Assembly: GCA_902806595.1 (NCBI GenBank)
Contig: CADCXC010000038.1
Location: 124,001 to 188,000 of the forward strand
DNA: 64,000 nt
Direction of reading: 5' to 3'
Source of the DNA: Pyrenopolyporus hunteri
Taxonomy: Eukaryota; Ascomycota; Sordariomycetes; Xylariales; Hypoxylaceae
The notes beneath the pieces are model-generated. The model saw only the letters and a program-made list of their open reading frames with translations. It did not search any database and had not been told where the DNA came from. The first letter of the stretch is position 1. The number at the start of each line of letters is the position of its first letter. Positions 34,929 to 46,740 of this stretch are shown here, one piece after another. The translations under genes and the position numbers were made by a program.

Positions 34929-37464
34929 TTATCCTATCTTCACCGGGTCGCCGGCGGCGGCCTTCCTCGCCTCTACGTCGAGGTCCCCCATCGACGCCCA
35001 TAGGAAATCCATGGACTCCCAAGAGTACGAACCCGTGTCGCCCAGCCCCTGCAGAAAGCCGAAGTCGAGAGACTCGTCGGCGACGGCAGGGGACGTTACC
35101 ACCGACCCTCGCGTCGTCGGCTCCAACTTGTCCAGGGGAGTCTCGTCGAACGCCGCGATGGTAGTGGAGGAGGAGGAGGAGGCGGTGGCCGGTCCCCCGA
35201 GCGAGGAGAGCGACGACGGCGTCGAGGACGACGACCAGCTGCTTCCGGTGCTGTAGACGCCCGTGATCATGGTGCTCGCGTCGCGGGCCAGGACGCGGGC
35301 GGTGGCGGCGACGCGGGCGGCTTCGGGTAGCGTGTCGCGGTACATGTCGATGACGGCTACGGCCATGTCGATGGCGGCGCGTATGGCCGCCGTCGAGTGG
35401 CTGACGGGGAACGTGTACGCGAAGCCGAGCATGGTGAAGAGCGCGTTCTTCTGCCAGCGGAAGACGTGGTATATGCCGCTGAGGGCTTCCGAAGAGGTCA
35501 CCGCCTGGTGAATCATGCTCGTCAACGCCATGGCGTGGTTCAGGGCTGCCGCGGCCTGGCTGTCGGACAGCGGCGTCGGCGCCTCGGAGCTCGGGGCGAA
35601 GCAGATGAACGGCCGGTACAAGCTCATGCAGTACTGGTGGTATTGCAGCTCGAGAAGGAGCCGCTGGCGTTGGCAGTGGATGAGGACGTTCGGCCCCGGG
35701 TTCAGCTCGAGCGGCGACCGGTCCGTCGAGTAGGGCCGGCCGTCCTTGCGCTGCACGAAGTAGCCCGCGGGGACCTGCTTAGCCCACTCGTCGAGCTCCT
35801 TCATCCGGTCGGCGAGCACGCGCGCGCATTCCTCCCGGGAGCCGCCGTTGGTGACGAAGTCCTGGTAGCCGTTCTCGCCCACGACGGCGTCGTACCTGGC
35901 GTAGAAGGCGGATCGGACGGACCTGACGGCGTCGAGGAGACGCAGGGTCTGGGTTTGGAAGCCGAGCCAGGTGGGACAGGCCGCGTCGTACGGGTAGTGC
36001 GGCGCGAGCCAGCGGGCGACGTCGGGGGAGTCCGACGGGAGGTGGCACGTCGAATGCGAAGGGCCGATTATGGGCGGGCGGCCGACCTCCATAGACAGCT
36101 TCGCGTCCAGGATGTACAAGCTCCACCAGGTACGGCGAGCGACCTCCCGCTGCGGCTCCGGATCGCTCGATACCGGTTCGTTGGGCAGCCCGAGCATCAT
36201 GGCCATCATGATGGCCTTCCCCGCGACCACCTGCGCCCTGTTCAGGAGGCCGGCCTCGTAGAGATACACGATGCTGAAGATGTAGCACTGCACGGTGGTG
36301 ATGGAGGGGCTCTCGATCGTCTGATCGATAGCTTCTTGGCAGCGTTGGTAATACTGGTAGCCGGCGAGGGAGGGGCAGCTCTGCTCCGGGGACGCGCCGC
36401 CGTCGGCGTTGGATTCGCTCGAAGGCCGTATGAAAAAGCTCCCCAGCTGGATGCACAGCGCCAGGATGATGTCCACGAGCGGCGACGCCTTGCGGGGCTC
36501 CCCGGGGTTGCTATCCGCTACCAGCTCGGTGTATTCCTTTCTAAACTGGCCTTCGTGGAGGATGGGGTAGCTGAAATAGTGCGTCTGCCAAAACAGGTCG
36601 AGGAAGTGGACTTCCTGGACCGGCCGGAAATAGCTCGCGGCTAGGGAGTCTCGGGAGAGCGTGGGGAGGGTGTGAGTCGAACCGACGCAGGTGGAGATGT
36701 CCAAATCGAGCTGGGTCCGATGCCGGGTGTTCTGCAGGAAATCGCCCATGTTTTTGAGGAAGAACGGCAATGACGCGATGCCGTAGAGGATGGAGTCGAC
36801 ACGCACTCCATCACGTGACGAAGCGGATGGTTGGTCCGCGTAGGCTTTGGAAAGCGAGGTAACATGCGACGGCTCGGCGCGAGACGAGGAGGATGACGAC
36901 GACGACGACAAGGGTCTCTCGTCGCCGCTGCTAGCAACAACGCCGGCGCTTCCACTAGCCTCTCCACTATCGCGGGTCCTGCCGCTGACGCTGCTATTAT
37001 TGCCATTGATGCTCCTAGCGCCGCCGCTATTGCTGCTGCTATTATCGCTGTTATTCTTAGGATTGCTGTTGCTATTGTTATTGCTGTTGTTGTTGTTGCT
37101 GTTGTTGCTGCCGCTGCTCTTGGATTCCTGCAGTTGCTTCACCTGGGCGCGGAGTATCTCTATCTCCCTTTCAAATCCAGACTCGTTAGCCACACGCCCG
37201 GAAATGATGCATAGGTACGGAAGGATTGACGCGGGAATCTTTTTACTTTACTGCCGCAGCGATGCTCCGAAACTTGTTCTCGCCGCCCATCCCGCACTTG
37301 TGGCCGGAATGGAGGCAGTTAGAACAGGGTCTGTGGTTATCGCACTTGATGCGCATCAGCTTGCACCAATCGCAGGCGCGGCGCACCTGGTTGCGCTTGG
37401 GACGGTTCGTCGGGGTCCCGTCTTGGGGCGACACGCCGTAATTGAGGTCTAACGTGGTGAACAT
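34929..37464 (-). CDS. Zn2Cys6 fungal transcription factor, candidate cluster regulator
   Basis: The model has two exons, complement(34929..37167, 37247..37464), giving 818 residues. The intron donor is GTAAAA and the acceptor is TTGAAAG, 17 nt after a CTAAC branch site. The N-terminal binuclear zinc cluster has the spacing C-x2-C-x6-C-x5-C-x2-C-x6-C (about residues 30-57), followed by a short coiled coil (EIEILRAQVKQLQES). A long Asn/Ser-rich low-complexity linker comes next, then the fungal-specific regulatory domain with the usual RRTWWSLYILDAKLSMEVGRPP block, and an acidic C-terminus. This is a nuclear DNA-binding activator family that usually recognises CGG half-sites. Its place directly beside the polyketide synthase suggests a pathway-specific regulator comparable to PatL. 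I cannot show orthology to PatL by eye, and it could belong to a general GAL4-type lineage. Confidence 0.88.
37024..37110. repeat. AAC/TTG-type trinucleotide-rich stretch coding Asn/Ser
   Basis: Within the first third of the regulator gene the minus strand codes a run of Asn and Ser built mainly from AAC/AAT and AGC codons. It behaves as a length-variable coding microsatellite between the coiled coil and the middle domain. Confidence 0.75.
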
Positions 37465-38190
37465 GGCGGCTGACTCCGTTTCTTGCTCGTCTCGTCGCTC
37501 TGGGTGTCTGGTATCTGGCCTTCACGTCGTAGTTAGACGGGCTCGGCTCATCGCTCGGAAGTCTATGGGGTTTTCTTATATTTCGCCCTGGGCGTAGGTA
37601 GGGCTGGGCCAAAGTTTGGGTCAAGGTCTGGGTCAAACAAAGAAATGTTAGCGTTCCCCTACATGTGCATCCTGGCCGATCACGGGTTAGGCGTAGATAG
37701 TGGGAAATGATACCTTCGCCCTTACTAAGAGGTTCCTAACCTGATAAGGTGGGGGGGGAAAGCATAGGCTTTGAGCCAAAAGCCCAATTATCTAAGCTTA
37801 CATCGCACTTTCTGTAGATTGGTTACATTACCTGACATTAAATACGGTGTATGCAGGATTATGCTGAGCCCTTCGTGTACTTTGAGCTAGGTACCTACGC
37901 ATACCTTGCCTCCCAACCCACTCCGATCCCAGGTATATGTCTTGGGCCAGCACTGTTCCATCGAGCAGGTAGGTACTGTACAATACCCAACGAGAGAGGT
38001 ATCGTACCTACGCGAGTGCATAACGTTAGGTTTATACATGGATAGGTATGTGGTGGCCATTCGTCTATCAGGGTACTTACACGTGCGTGGTATATACCCA
38101 GACATGCACCTATAGATACCGGCACGTTCAAACCCACCCAGACTTATTTCGCACACCTACCTACCTACATGTAGTAGAATAATGCCTCCG

Positions 38191-38246
38191 GGTGGGTAGA
38201 GGTAGGTAGAGGTAGGTAGAGGTAGGTAGAGGTAGGTAGAGGTAGG
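38191..38246. repeat. 10-bp tandem repeat GGTAGGTAGA
   Basis: About five near-perfect copies of GGTAGGTAGA occur in tandem, a higher-order form of the TAGG microsatellite. Confidence 0.85.
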
Positions 38247-38766
38247 CACCTAGGCAGGTAAGAAACGAGACGGCAGAACGTGATGATTGGCCGGTACTAC
38301 GTTGTCTTGTCCCCTGGTTAGGTAATACCTACCTACCTACCTACCTGGCTGGATAGAACGAATACAGAACTTGGCAAGGTCCCATGCCTCTAAAACACGG
38401 GCAGAAGTCCTGCATGCAGTCAGATTCAAAGCGGTTTCGTGCTAGCTGGGCATTGCATCTGGCTGACGTAAGGACGAGGCATCCGTACCTATACCTACAT
38501 GCCCACCTCCCTACTGTGTAATGGTATATCAGTAAATCGTGTAGGAGAACATCATCCATGTTATTTCCTCTCGGCCTGGTACTCGATACCACGGATCCAC
38601 GGCCTACCACATGATCGAGGTGTTACGCATTGTCACCTACCTATGTACATGTAAAGATATGCAGAGCTCGCAGGGTAAGACGGCAAGACCATCCTCCGCG
38701 TAAAGTCGACGTACCTATCGCCCCGGGCGCCCTGCTGCATGCCGACGGCGCAACGCCGAAGCGCCT

Positions 38767-38820
38767 CCCAAGCACATCCCAAGCACATCCCGAGCACATC
38801 CCAAGCACATCCCAAGCACG
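38767..38820. repeat. 11-bp minisatellite CCCAAGCACAT
   Basis: About five tandem copies of CCCAAGCACAT are present, one with a single A-to-G change. Because 11 is not a multiple of 3 the array stays open in several frames and creates false open frames on both strands. Confidence 0.85.
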
Positions 38821-40733
38821 TTATAGTGATAAGGATTTTTATCATCATTGGCGCCTGCAGCGATACCCGCAATTGTGGATCTACCCGAGCAGCGGTTTGG
38901 ATCTGGCATGGCTTATTATATACTGCGTACATGCGGCTCTTGGGGCACAAGTTTAAACCCGGACCCTCGAGTTGTGTTTGACCATGTATCCTGTTTCCTG
39001 CATAGTATAGGTAGGTAGGTACCCATGATACCGTAGCCGCGTTTATTGCCGAGGTTTCACTTGGCGCACTACACGTACGCAGAAACGCTCTGCTTCCGAG
39101 TATCTGTCTCTTCCGCTAAACTTGCTGCCTCTAAAGCCGATTCGATATATATACCATGCAGGCCATGCAGCACATGCCGGTTTCTGATGATGACAAGGAG
39201 ATCCCGTAAATCTCGAGCATTAGGCAGGTAGGTACAATAACCTAGAACTCGCTTAAGACATGGAATGAGGTGGTGCTTTTCAAATCCCGGATAAGCTGGG
39301 CTGCCCAAGCCCGCCCTTTATATGAGTTACCTAGCCGCACGGGTAGTTACATGTAGTACCTAGGTACCTAGGTAGTAGGTAATGTTGTATACCTACCTTA
39401 TGTAAGCGCACCGCTTTTCACGATGTACAAGATAACGTACATGTATGTACGGCGGCCCTCGATCAGCCATGGAAGCGATCCCTCCCCGTGCGGAACCAAT
39501 TCGAGGGCCTTACCCGCTCACATTGGCTAGGTTGCCTTACGCCACAGCATCCCTAACATAACTGCATAGGTAACCTACCTTAGATAGGTAAGTAGGCACC
39601 TAGGTAGGCATGTAATAGGTAGGTAGGTAGGTAGGTACGCTGATGGATTATAGATTATAGATTATTGCCCAGGTATACTATACTCTGCGTAATTCGCTCA
39701 GCATACGAAGCCCCGTTTCCACATGTCTATTCCGCAGTCTAGAACGCATACGCCGTATACCTAGAACACGGATCTCTTATCAAGCGGAATAGATCTTTCA
39801 TCTTTCTATCTTGCTTGCTTTTCCCGTATCACGTAAGTGATTAGGGTGCCGTAGATCGAAAAGGATTTCACGATGTAAGCATTTAGATACCTGCCTTGCC
39901 CATGTAGGTAGGTACCTACCTATGTAGACATGTACAATACCTGGGTAAGAACCAGGTAAGCGTATAGAGGCCGTTTGATTTAAAGTTTGCAGCCGCCTGT
40001 GCGTTCCGCATGTGGCGTTACATGCCAATGCGACTAAGGTTAATTTTGGGAAAATAGAGCGGGTACGGATTCCATAACTCGCAAGTGCTAATCTTAATCT
40101 TGAACACAAGCCTCGAGTACAAATTCATACCTCCGTAGGTAATTCATAAAAACGTCAAGTCGTCAAACGAGCCAAACTTCCCGCGAGGTCAAGATTGCAA
40201 TGCCCACGCGTCCCAATGCACTAGGATCGTATCATTCAATTCTAGTAGCCAAAGTAGCACTTGACAGGCTTTTCGGGTTGTTTCTATAATCCCTGTCGAT
40301 AACCTATTCGCTTTAAACAGGTAACCTACCTACCTACCTACCTATACATATAGACGCCTCCTTTAACCTGAGTGCTGTGCTCGCGTGTCACGGGCTGAGA
40401 GCTGTGGCCAAAAGTAATCAATATCTAGACGCTCGGTGTTTTTCTGATGCACAGCTCTCACGCCCGCGGCCAAGCGTCTTGACGTCACTCATGTGTAACA
40501 CACCTAGCCCGTTCACTGACCTGCTGACTGGCTGGCCTTTATATTAACATCGAGGGAGGGGCTCACCGCTCAAATCGGAGGTGCTGTCTAGTAACCTGGA
40601 ATATCCATCCATCTCCGAAGAGACATCTCCCCGGAGAAGTGTTTTGCAGAGGAAATGCCCGCAAACCTTTCAGCGACCCGGACTTCACGTCAACCGAGAC
40701 GATACCGACGCTCCATTTAATCAGACGATAGGG

Positions 40734-40808
40734 GACACGAAATAAGGGACACGAGATAGGGGGCACGAGATAGGGGGCACGAGATAGGGGGCACGAGATA
40801 GGGGACAC
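40734..40808. repeat. 14-bp minisatellite ACGAGATAGGGGGC
   Basis: About five copies of a 14-nt unit are present, the central three identical and the outer ones diverged. On the minus strand it translates as a repeating Pro-Ser-Arg-Cys type peptide, which is an artefact of the repeat. Confidence 0.85.
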
Positions 40809-41100
40809 CGCCGTCCGGGAAGGCGGAAGCGAAGGTGCTGCTGACGAGGAGATCGATGCGATAGGTATATAACGATGATTGGGAAGCTAACGACAACGGG
40901 CCTATTAGCAGAGAGGAAGAGAAACCAGGACTTAGACGCACGTATGAGACACACCTAGCACAGGACACCATATTCATACGACATAATCCGTGGTAGCAAC
41001 TTCCAACGCACAGACCGAACATCCAAATTTTCCGTGACGAGAAACGAAGAGGCAAGGGGTCCGGAAACCGCCACACGCCCGTACTTCTGAGGAGCCATTC

Positions 41101-41331
41101 TTAATACCGCGGCAAAAATGGGAGGGCATAAGCCCCGATATCACCATATACAACTGATACTTCCCGGGCGGCAGAGTAACCAAAAGATTGGCAGCAGCCA
41201 ACGCGAAGGGTAAGCTTGAAGATCCCCACGGTCCCGAGCGTCGCTCCCGGCATGATGACGTCTTTAGGATCGTTTCCTCCTAAGGCTAACCACGTTCGTT
41301 CCCAAGCATAGCTAGGGTCGGAGTCACACAT
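41101..41331 (-). pseudogene. Possible remnant of a protein-coding gene
   Basis: A short minus-strand frame reads like a real exon for about 45 residues (for example YAWERTWLALGG and VIMPGATLGTVGIFKL), and another frame downstream continues with protein-like sequence (LLVTLPPGKYQLYMVISGL). No start codon, splice sites or family could be tied together, and the surroundings have no coding character. It may be a decayed gene fragment or chance. Confidence 0.2.
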
Positions 41332-41574
41332 AACTCAATGCTTCTACGATGGTATATGCAGGAAACTTCAAACAGTCCTAGGCCGATGTATCTCGACCCA
41401 CCACAATTGACGGGGTGTTGGAATGTGAAAGGTGATTTTTAGATGGCCAGCGATCAATCTTAAGTATCTGGTCGTGTTAAAGACAGTCTCACAATCTGCT
41501 TTGACGTTCACGGAATCTCCATGGCCCTACCACGAAGCGGAGTCGTCGAAGATAGCAGGATAGCAGTTAGAGGT

Positions 41575-41631
41575 GAAGAAAGAAAGAAAGGAAAGAAAGA
41601 AAGGAAAAAAAAAAAAAAAAAAAAAAGAAAA
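41575..41631. repeat. Purine tract with a poly-A run
   Basis: GAAA units grade into about 23 consecutive A residues. No element body or target-site duplication is apparent beside it. Confidence 0.8.
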
Positions 41632-44259
41632 CGGTGCTTGCACAATCCACAAGGATTCGCGGTTTCAGTGCAGACGCCACGAACGGTAGGGACAGGACGG
41701 GCGTCCCGGACCATCGTTTCGCCGAGGCAGGAGGTGCTCGATCGGCACCTTAAGCAGCTAAGCTATACATCGATTCCTACTACGTAAGGATTACTGCGCT
41801 GCTTACGGAAGCATTAGTGGTAGCTGCTGCTTGATTACGTCTCGCAACACTCCAATAACCAATTTTCCGAGTCTGCGACGTGGTCGTGCAGAGAAAGCAA
41901 ATAGGCCGAGGAGTCTTTCCCGAGCCTTTACCACTACGCACCTATTGAGCAAGACGGAGAAGATAAGTCGCATACCACCACAGCTCGTCACTAGACGTCT
42001 GACGTCTGATACTCTTACCCTAGGCAGTCGATTTAGGACGGGAAAGGGATGCTAGCAGCAGCTGAGGCCCGGAGCTTAGTGGTCCTAGCGTGGGATTTGC
42101 TCTTCGGTATACCCACAGGTGTCTGACGGACGGATAGCGAAGCATGGGAGGGGAGGGCAAGAGGTTGGGATGCGTCCAAGAGACATCCGGTCCCATACCC
42201 TGAGGACATAAGTTGGGGGTCACAGCACTCGGCCGAATGTACCACATATTCCATAGACCCGAAAAAAATCATGATACCGGCTAACTGGGGACGAATGGCT
42301 TCCAGGGGGCCCCGGAGCGACGAAGGAGGCGACCCGCCGTTCGAGAACGTCCTATACCCGTTACCTAAGAGGAAAGCGAGGTACCTGAGGTAGGTAGTCG
42401 ATCGGAAGATCGACTGCGTAAGCGACATGGTACCTATGTATGTACGGAATAAGACGGCGTTTCAGAGCCTTGTTCTCGAAAAAAGGAAAATAGGCAGATC
42501 GATCCTGCCCTTCGACAAAGATCAAATCGAAAAAGGGACACGGATTTTAACGGATCGATTAAGTTCGCAAAGAGGACCGGCTCAACCGAGCTCCTTCGGA
42601 CACGGGTAAGGCACCCCCCGACTGCCAAAGGCTTACGGCGATCGCCAAGAAGCCCCTCTATCTTGTTATCCGTGGGTGGTAACATTGGAAAAGAGCTGAA
42701 AAACGATGCAACCTACCTCGAGTTCGGTCTACACCTTAAAAAGACCTTGGGGAGTGTTGTCGTCCCGTTCGACAAAGCCGAGGCATTCCCCGGATAACAG
42801 GATCCCTAGGACACCCTCCCCCCCTCTCGCCACTCTTCACTCTTCCCTCTTCCCCCTTCATCGAAGGGCGCTTGATACATAGGTAGGTAGGTAGGTAGGT
42901 TGGCAATTACCTAACCTAACCTACCTAGCCATACCCCTTCCGGTGCTAGATCTATCGCGAAGGGATGTTGACCTTAGCAGGTAACGGTATTCAGGTCCCG
43001 CATCCGATTCGCTGCCCGCTATAGCGACGTTGACCTGCTACAAACGCTCTAGAACCTGCAGGAATCTCCTCTGACGTCTAAAGGATCGTCGAGGAGCTAT
43101 TCGCTAGTCGCGCCGCCCAGACGCCACTATTTCGCTTCACCCTGTCGAACGGGTACGTGCCATTGCCTCCGTAGCACGACTCCTGTCGATTTCCTAGGGG
43201 GGGGGCCGGCTAGACCATGCGTGCTGTCGCAAGCCGATGGGTCCAACGCGCAGGACCCTTCTGGGCATCGTCATTTTGACTAACGCGGATAACAACATCA
43301 ATCCACAAGAACGCGTGGGTCGTGTTGATATCTTCGATAACGTGGTAGGTATCAGATATTTCCCCTCCCTCCTTACCTAGGTGCCTACCTACTTACCTAC
43401 CTACGTACTTACGCACTTGCATACCTGCGTACCTAACCTAAGGTAGGTAGGTATCAAGGCACAGCCGCCGCATTCTTTCCGATCCGGGGTTTCCGGCGCC
43501 CCCGCCTTGCAGTCAGACGGTGGAAAGTCAAGCAACTGAGTGATTTTAACCACGCCTTTTCATATGCCATCTGGGCTGCAGACGCGGGAAGTGGGATAGC
43601 AAGCGGTTGACCGGGATCCGTTCCGTGCCTTTGCCGCAAGCTCCATAGGGCAGGACATCGCCTCGCAGATTCGTGTCGAGTCCGGATTAAAGGAAAAGGG
43701 CGCATGTAGGTGAGGACATCGTCTTATAAATCACGAGTGGATCTGGACGACGGATATAATCGTTCCCTTGATGGCTGTACAGGAAAACTGCGATCACGGT
43801 GCGAGTTTCGCCTTTGGCGAGAATGTGTCGAGCGTCTGCAGATACGGTATGGGTGATGGTACTATGTAGTTAGTTAGTTTACACCGATCAGGCGAGTGAC
43901 GTCCAAGGTAAGACGCCGGGGTACCGTTGATAAGCCGCTTGATATCGCCCGCCCTAGTAAATTGTGAGAGGCTCAGATTCGCTATGTGGTCAGCACGGCG
44001 GTTATTCAGTAACTTACATAAAATCGTCCAATGGGGAAGGATTTACGCTGCAAGGGCCGTAAGATAAGATACATGTGTGTAGTAGGTTAGGCCCAATAGC
44101 CTGCCCTAGCCAGCATAGGTACCTATGTATGGACCAATATTTGCTTGTGAAGGGTAGATACCAAGCCGGGTATATACCTACCTAGGTGGTAGGTATGTAT
44201 GTCAAAACATGGCCATCCATCCTGCTCGTATATACAATACATTTCCTACTACCTACCAG

Positions 44260-44326
44260 GTACCTACCTGCCTACCTCCCTATCTACATTCCTCCCTACC
44301 TACCTACATACCTACCCACCTGAGGT
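44260..44326. repeat. Degenerate CCTA microsatellite
   Basis: CCTA units are mixed with CCTC, CATT and CCCA variants, in the gene-poor region upstream of the peptidase gene. Confidence 0.75.
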
Positions 44327-44979
44327 ATGCAAGTGTGAGGATGGCGCCTTATAGATACCCACTCGACATCTTGGAGCTGACCTAGGGAGCATATCTAATA
44401 CGTGGGAGATCTACAGACAATCCGTATAACTAAGAGAAGGATACGTACGTGCCTGCCTTAGTCATAGTGCCTATAAATAGGCGTCGTATTGTACGGTATA
44501 CGTATATACCTAGGTATGACTCCAATCACCTAATAGCGACCTGGGTAGTGTAGGAAGATAGTGCTAGAAGGAATCGGCCCTAACGCCGTACATTCACATA
44601 ATACCTAGGTGTATACACTAGCTGTTCCAACAGGCAGTCGACCACTACCTATTTGAGGCGAGCTGCCCACCAGGTAGGTACCTAGGTAGTATGTATTGTA
44701 CAATATACATATTATGCCCATCCTGGCTGTATGTACTTCTTGCACCTCGGCATATTAGGTACTTGTCGTGTCTCTCCCCCGCTACCGCAGCGGGTCGGTA
44801 CATGCCTAATCGAGATACATGGCGCGTAGATCGCTACCCGGTCCCGCATATTTCCCCTTTGGTGACAACGTTATCAATGTTATGGTAGCTCGTTCCTTGC
44901 ACTACCTCATGCTAGCATCTTACCTACTAACCTTAACGTCGACTGCCCTGTAGAGCCGCAAACGCCTCCACCTCTATCT

Positions 44980-45020
44980 CTACCTACCTACCTACTACCT
45001 ACCTACTACCTACCTGGGTA
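44980..45020. repeat. CCTA/CTA tract upstream of the peptidase gene
   Basis: TACC units alternate with CTACTACC about 100 nt before the peptidase start, so the tract may lie in its promoter or leader. Confidence 0.8.
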
Positions 45021-45116
45021 CCTATCAACTCACGTACGTATGTAATCGATCGACGCTGCTCGGCTTAGTATAACCTCCTTGGCCTATTATTCCCGCTTCA
45101 GTCCGTGCTATCGGAA

Positions 45117-46508
45117 ATGAGATTCTCTCTTCCCACCTTGCTCCTCATCAGCTCCCGAGCTCGAGCTCTCGGCTTCGAACCTCAGAAGCCCCTAAGGACG
45201 ACTCGTACCTCGAGCTCATCCGTCTCATCCGTCTCACCCGTCCCACACGGCTCCGACGCTTCCGACGCGCCAGCCTATCGCGATGACCTGGTTTCCCTAC
45301 ACAAGTCTCTAGTGGAGATCCCGTCCATCTCAGGCGACGAGAACGAGGTCGGCAACTTCCTCGTCGACTACCTCACGGCGCGAGACTTCGTCGTCCAGCT
45401 CGAGTTCCTCCCCACGCCGGCGGACGGCCCCGAGCCCGGCAAGCCGCGCTTCAACGTCCTCGCGTGGCCCGGCCCGAACCGCCACCCGTCCCCGAAGGTC
45501 CTCGTGTCTAGCCACATCGACACGGTCCCGCCCTTCATCCCCTACTCGCGGACCGACGCCGACCCCGCGTCCGACACCGTGATCGCGGGCCGCGGCAGCG
45601 TCGACGCGAAGGCCAGCGTGGCCGCGCAGATCATCGCGCTGCGGTCGCTGCTAGAGTCCGGCCGCGTCCCCGCCGGCGACGACTCCGTCATGCTGCTGTA
45701 CGTGGTCGGGGAAGAGACGTTCGGGGACGGGATGCGGTTCTTCTCGAACACGCGCGGGCAGCTAGACCCCCCGCCGCAGTTCAAGGCGGCCATCTTCGGC
45801 GAGCCGACCGAGGGCCGCCTGGTCTGCGGACACAAGGGGATCTTCGCGTGCAACATCACGGCGCACGGGCACGCCGGCCACAGCGGATATCCGTGGCTGG
45901 GCAAGAGCGCCACCGAGGTGCTGATGCGCGGGCTGGTGCGCGTCTTGGACACGGATCTGGGCAGCAGCGAGGAGTTCGGCAACACGACGATCAACGTCGG
46001 CTTGATCGACGGCGGCGTCGCCGCGAACGTGATACCGGAGAGGGCGACGGCGCGGATCGCGGGCCGCGTAGCCATCGGTCCCGAAGTCGGGGGCGGCGAC
46101 ATCGTGTCGAAGCGGTTGCAGGAGGTCTTGCTGAGCGTGGACGAGGAGGCGTTCGAGTTTGACTGTGTATCCGGGTACGGTGTGGTCAAGTGCGACTGTG
46201 ACGTCGAGGGTAAGTAATGCTGACCACCTACCTACCTACCTACCTATCTATCTATCGGGATCATCTGTCGCTGGTCTCTGGTCTACGCAGCTAAGGTACC
46301 TATCTAACTCTCCGAAATAGGGTTCGAAACCACCACCGTCAATTACGGGACGGACGTACATCACCTAACGGGCAACCACTCGCGGTACCTGTACGGGCCG
46401 GGTACCATTTTCGTAGCTCACGGGCCGGACGAGGCCATCACGCTTGGGGACCTGGAGACGGCGGTGGAGGACTACAAGAAGCTTATCCTGCATGCTCTCG
46501 AGAGCTAA
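45117..46508 (+). CDS. Secreted or vacuolar M20-family metallopeptidase (acetylornithine deacetylase/carboxypeptidase type)
   Basis: The model has two exons, 45117..46209 and 46321..46508, giving 426 residues; the 111-nt intron starts GTAAGT and contains a CCTA tract. The ATG at 45117 is followed by a signal peptide (LPTLLLISSRARALG), so the enzyme enters the secretory pathway. M20 motifs are in order: His133 and Asp135 in SSHIDTVPP, Asp163 in GRGSVDAKAS, the Glu-Glu pair in VVGEETFGDG, a Glu in FGEPTEG, and a final His near GPGTIFVAHG. The dimerisation domain with AHGHAGHSGYP lies between them. The family hydrolyses N-acyl amino acids or peptides with two zinc ions. The exact substrate cannot be read from sequence. 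It is the first gene of the housekeeping block and probably unrelated to the cluster. Confidence 0.9.
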
Positions 46509-46740
46509 GCGGTTTGTGTTTGGGGGTTGGGGAGAGATTCGAGCATAGTTCTCTTAATTCGTTCATGTCTGCTAATTTGGATGCGTCATAGGATACCCAA
46601 CAGATAAGATGCTTCACGCTAAATCGCTAAAGCCACCGTTTATGCTCACTCTCACTCTCAAACAGCCTGGCTCTTGCTACACACTATGATTTTCGATTGA
46701 TTTTGATTCCTGCTTTTTTCCGACTAACTCCAAGCTCACC

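Larger units (their letters stand above)
37465..45116. other. Gene-poor region of about 7.6 kb
   Basis: This stretch lies between the regulator and the M20 peptidase. It is crowded with CCTA/TAGG tracts (for example 38191-38246, 38327-38345, 39616-39638, 42880-42900, 44260-44326 and 44980-45020), minisatellites at 38767-38820 and 40734-40808, and a purine/poly-A tract at 41575-41631. Open frames are short and mostly repeat-derived. The one frame with somewhat protein-like composition is listed separately at 41101-41331. I found no transposase, reverse transcriptase, tRNA or rRNA signature. Confidence 0.6.

Noticed and set aside
35397..36644. 415-residue plus-strand frame
   Set aside because: It is antisense to the middle domain of the Zn2Cys6 regulator, which has clear family motifs on the minus strand.
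38191..38246. CRISPR-like regular repeats
   Set aside because: The units are contiguous 10-mers without spacers in a eukaryotic genome; they are an expanded TAGG microsatellite.
38630..38956. Open frames on both strands over the 11-bp minisatellite
   Set aside because: An 11-nt tandem repeat without stops keeps several frames open; the peptides simply repeat.
41575..41631. Poly-A tract as the tail of a LINE or SINE insertion
   Set aside because: The tract grades from GAAA repeats, and neither an element body nor flanking target-site duplications could be seen.
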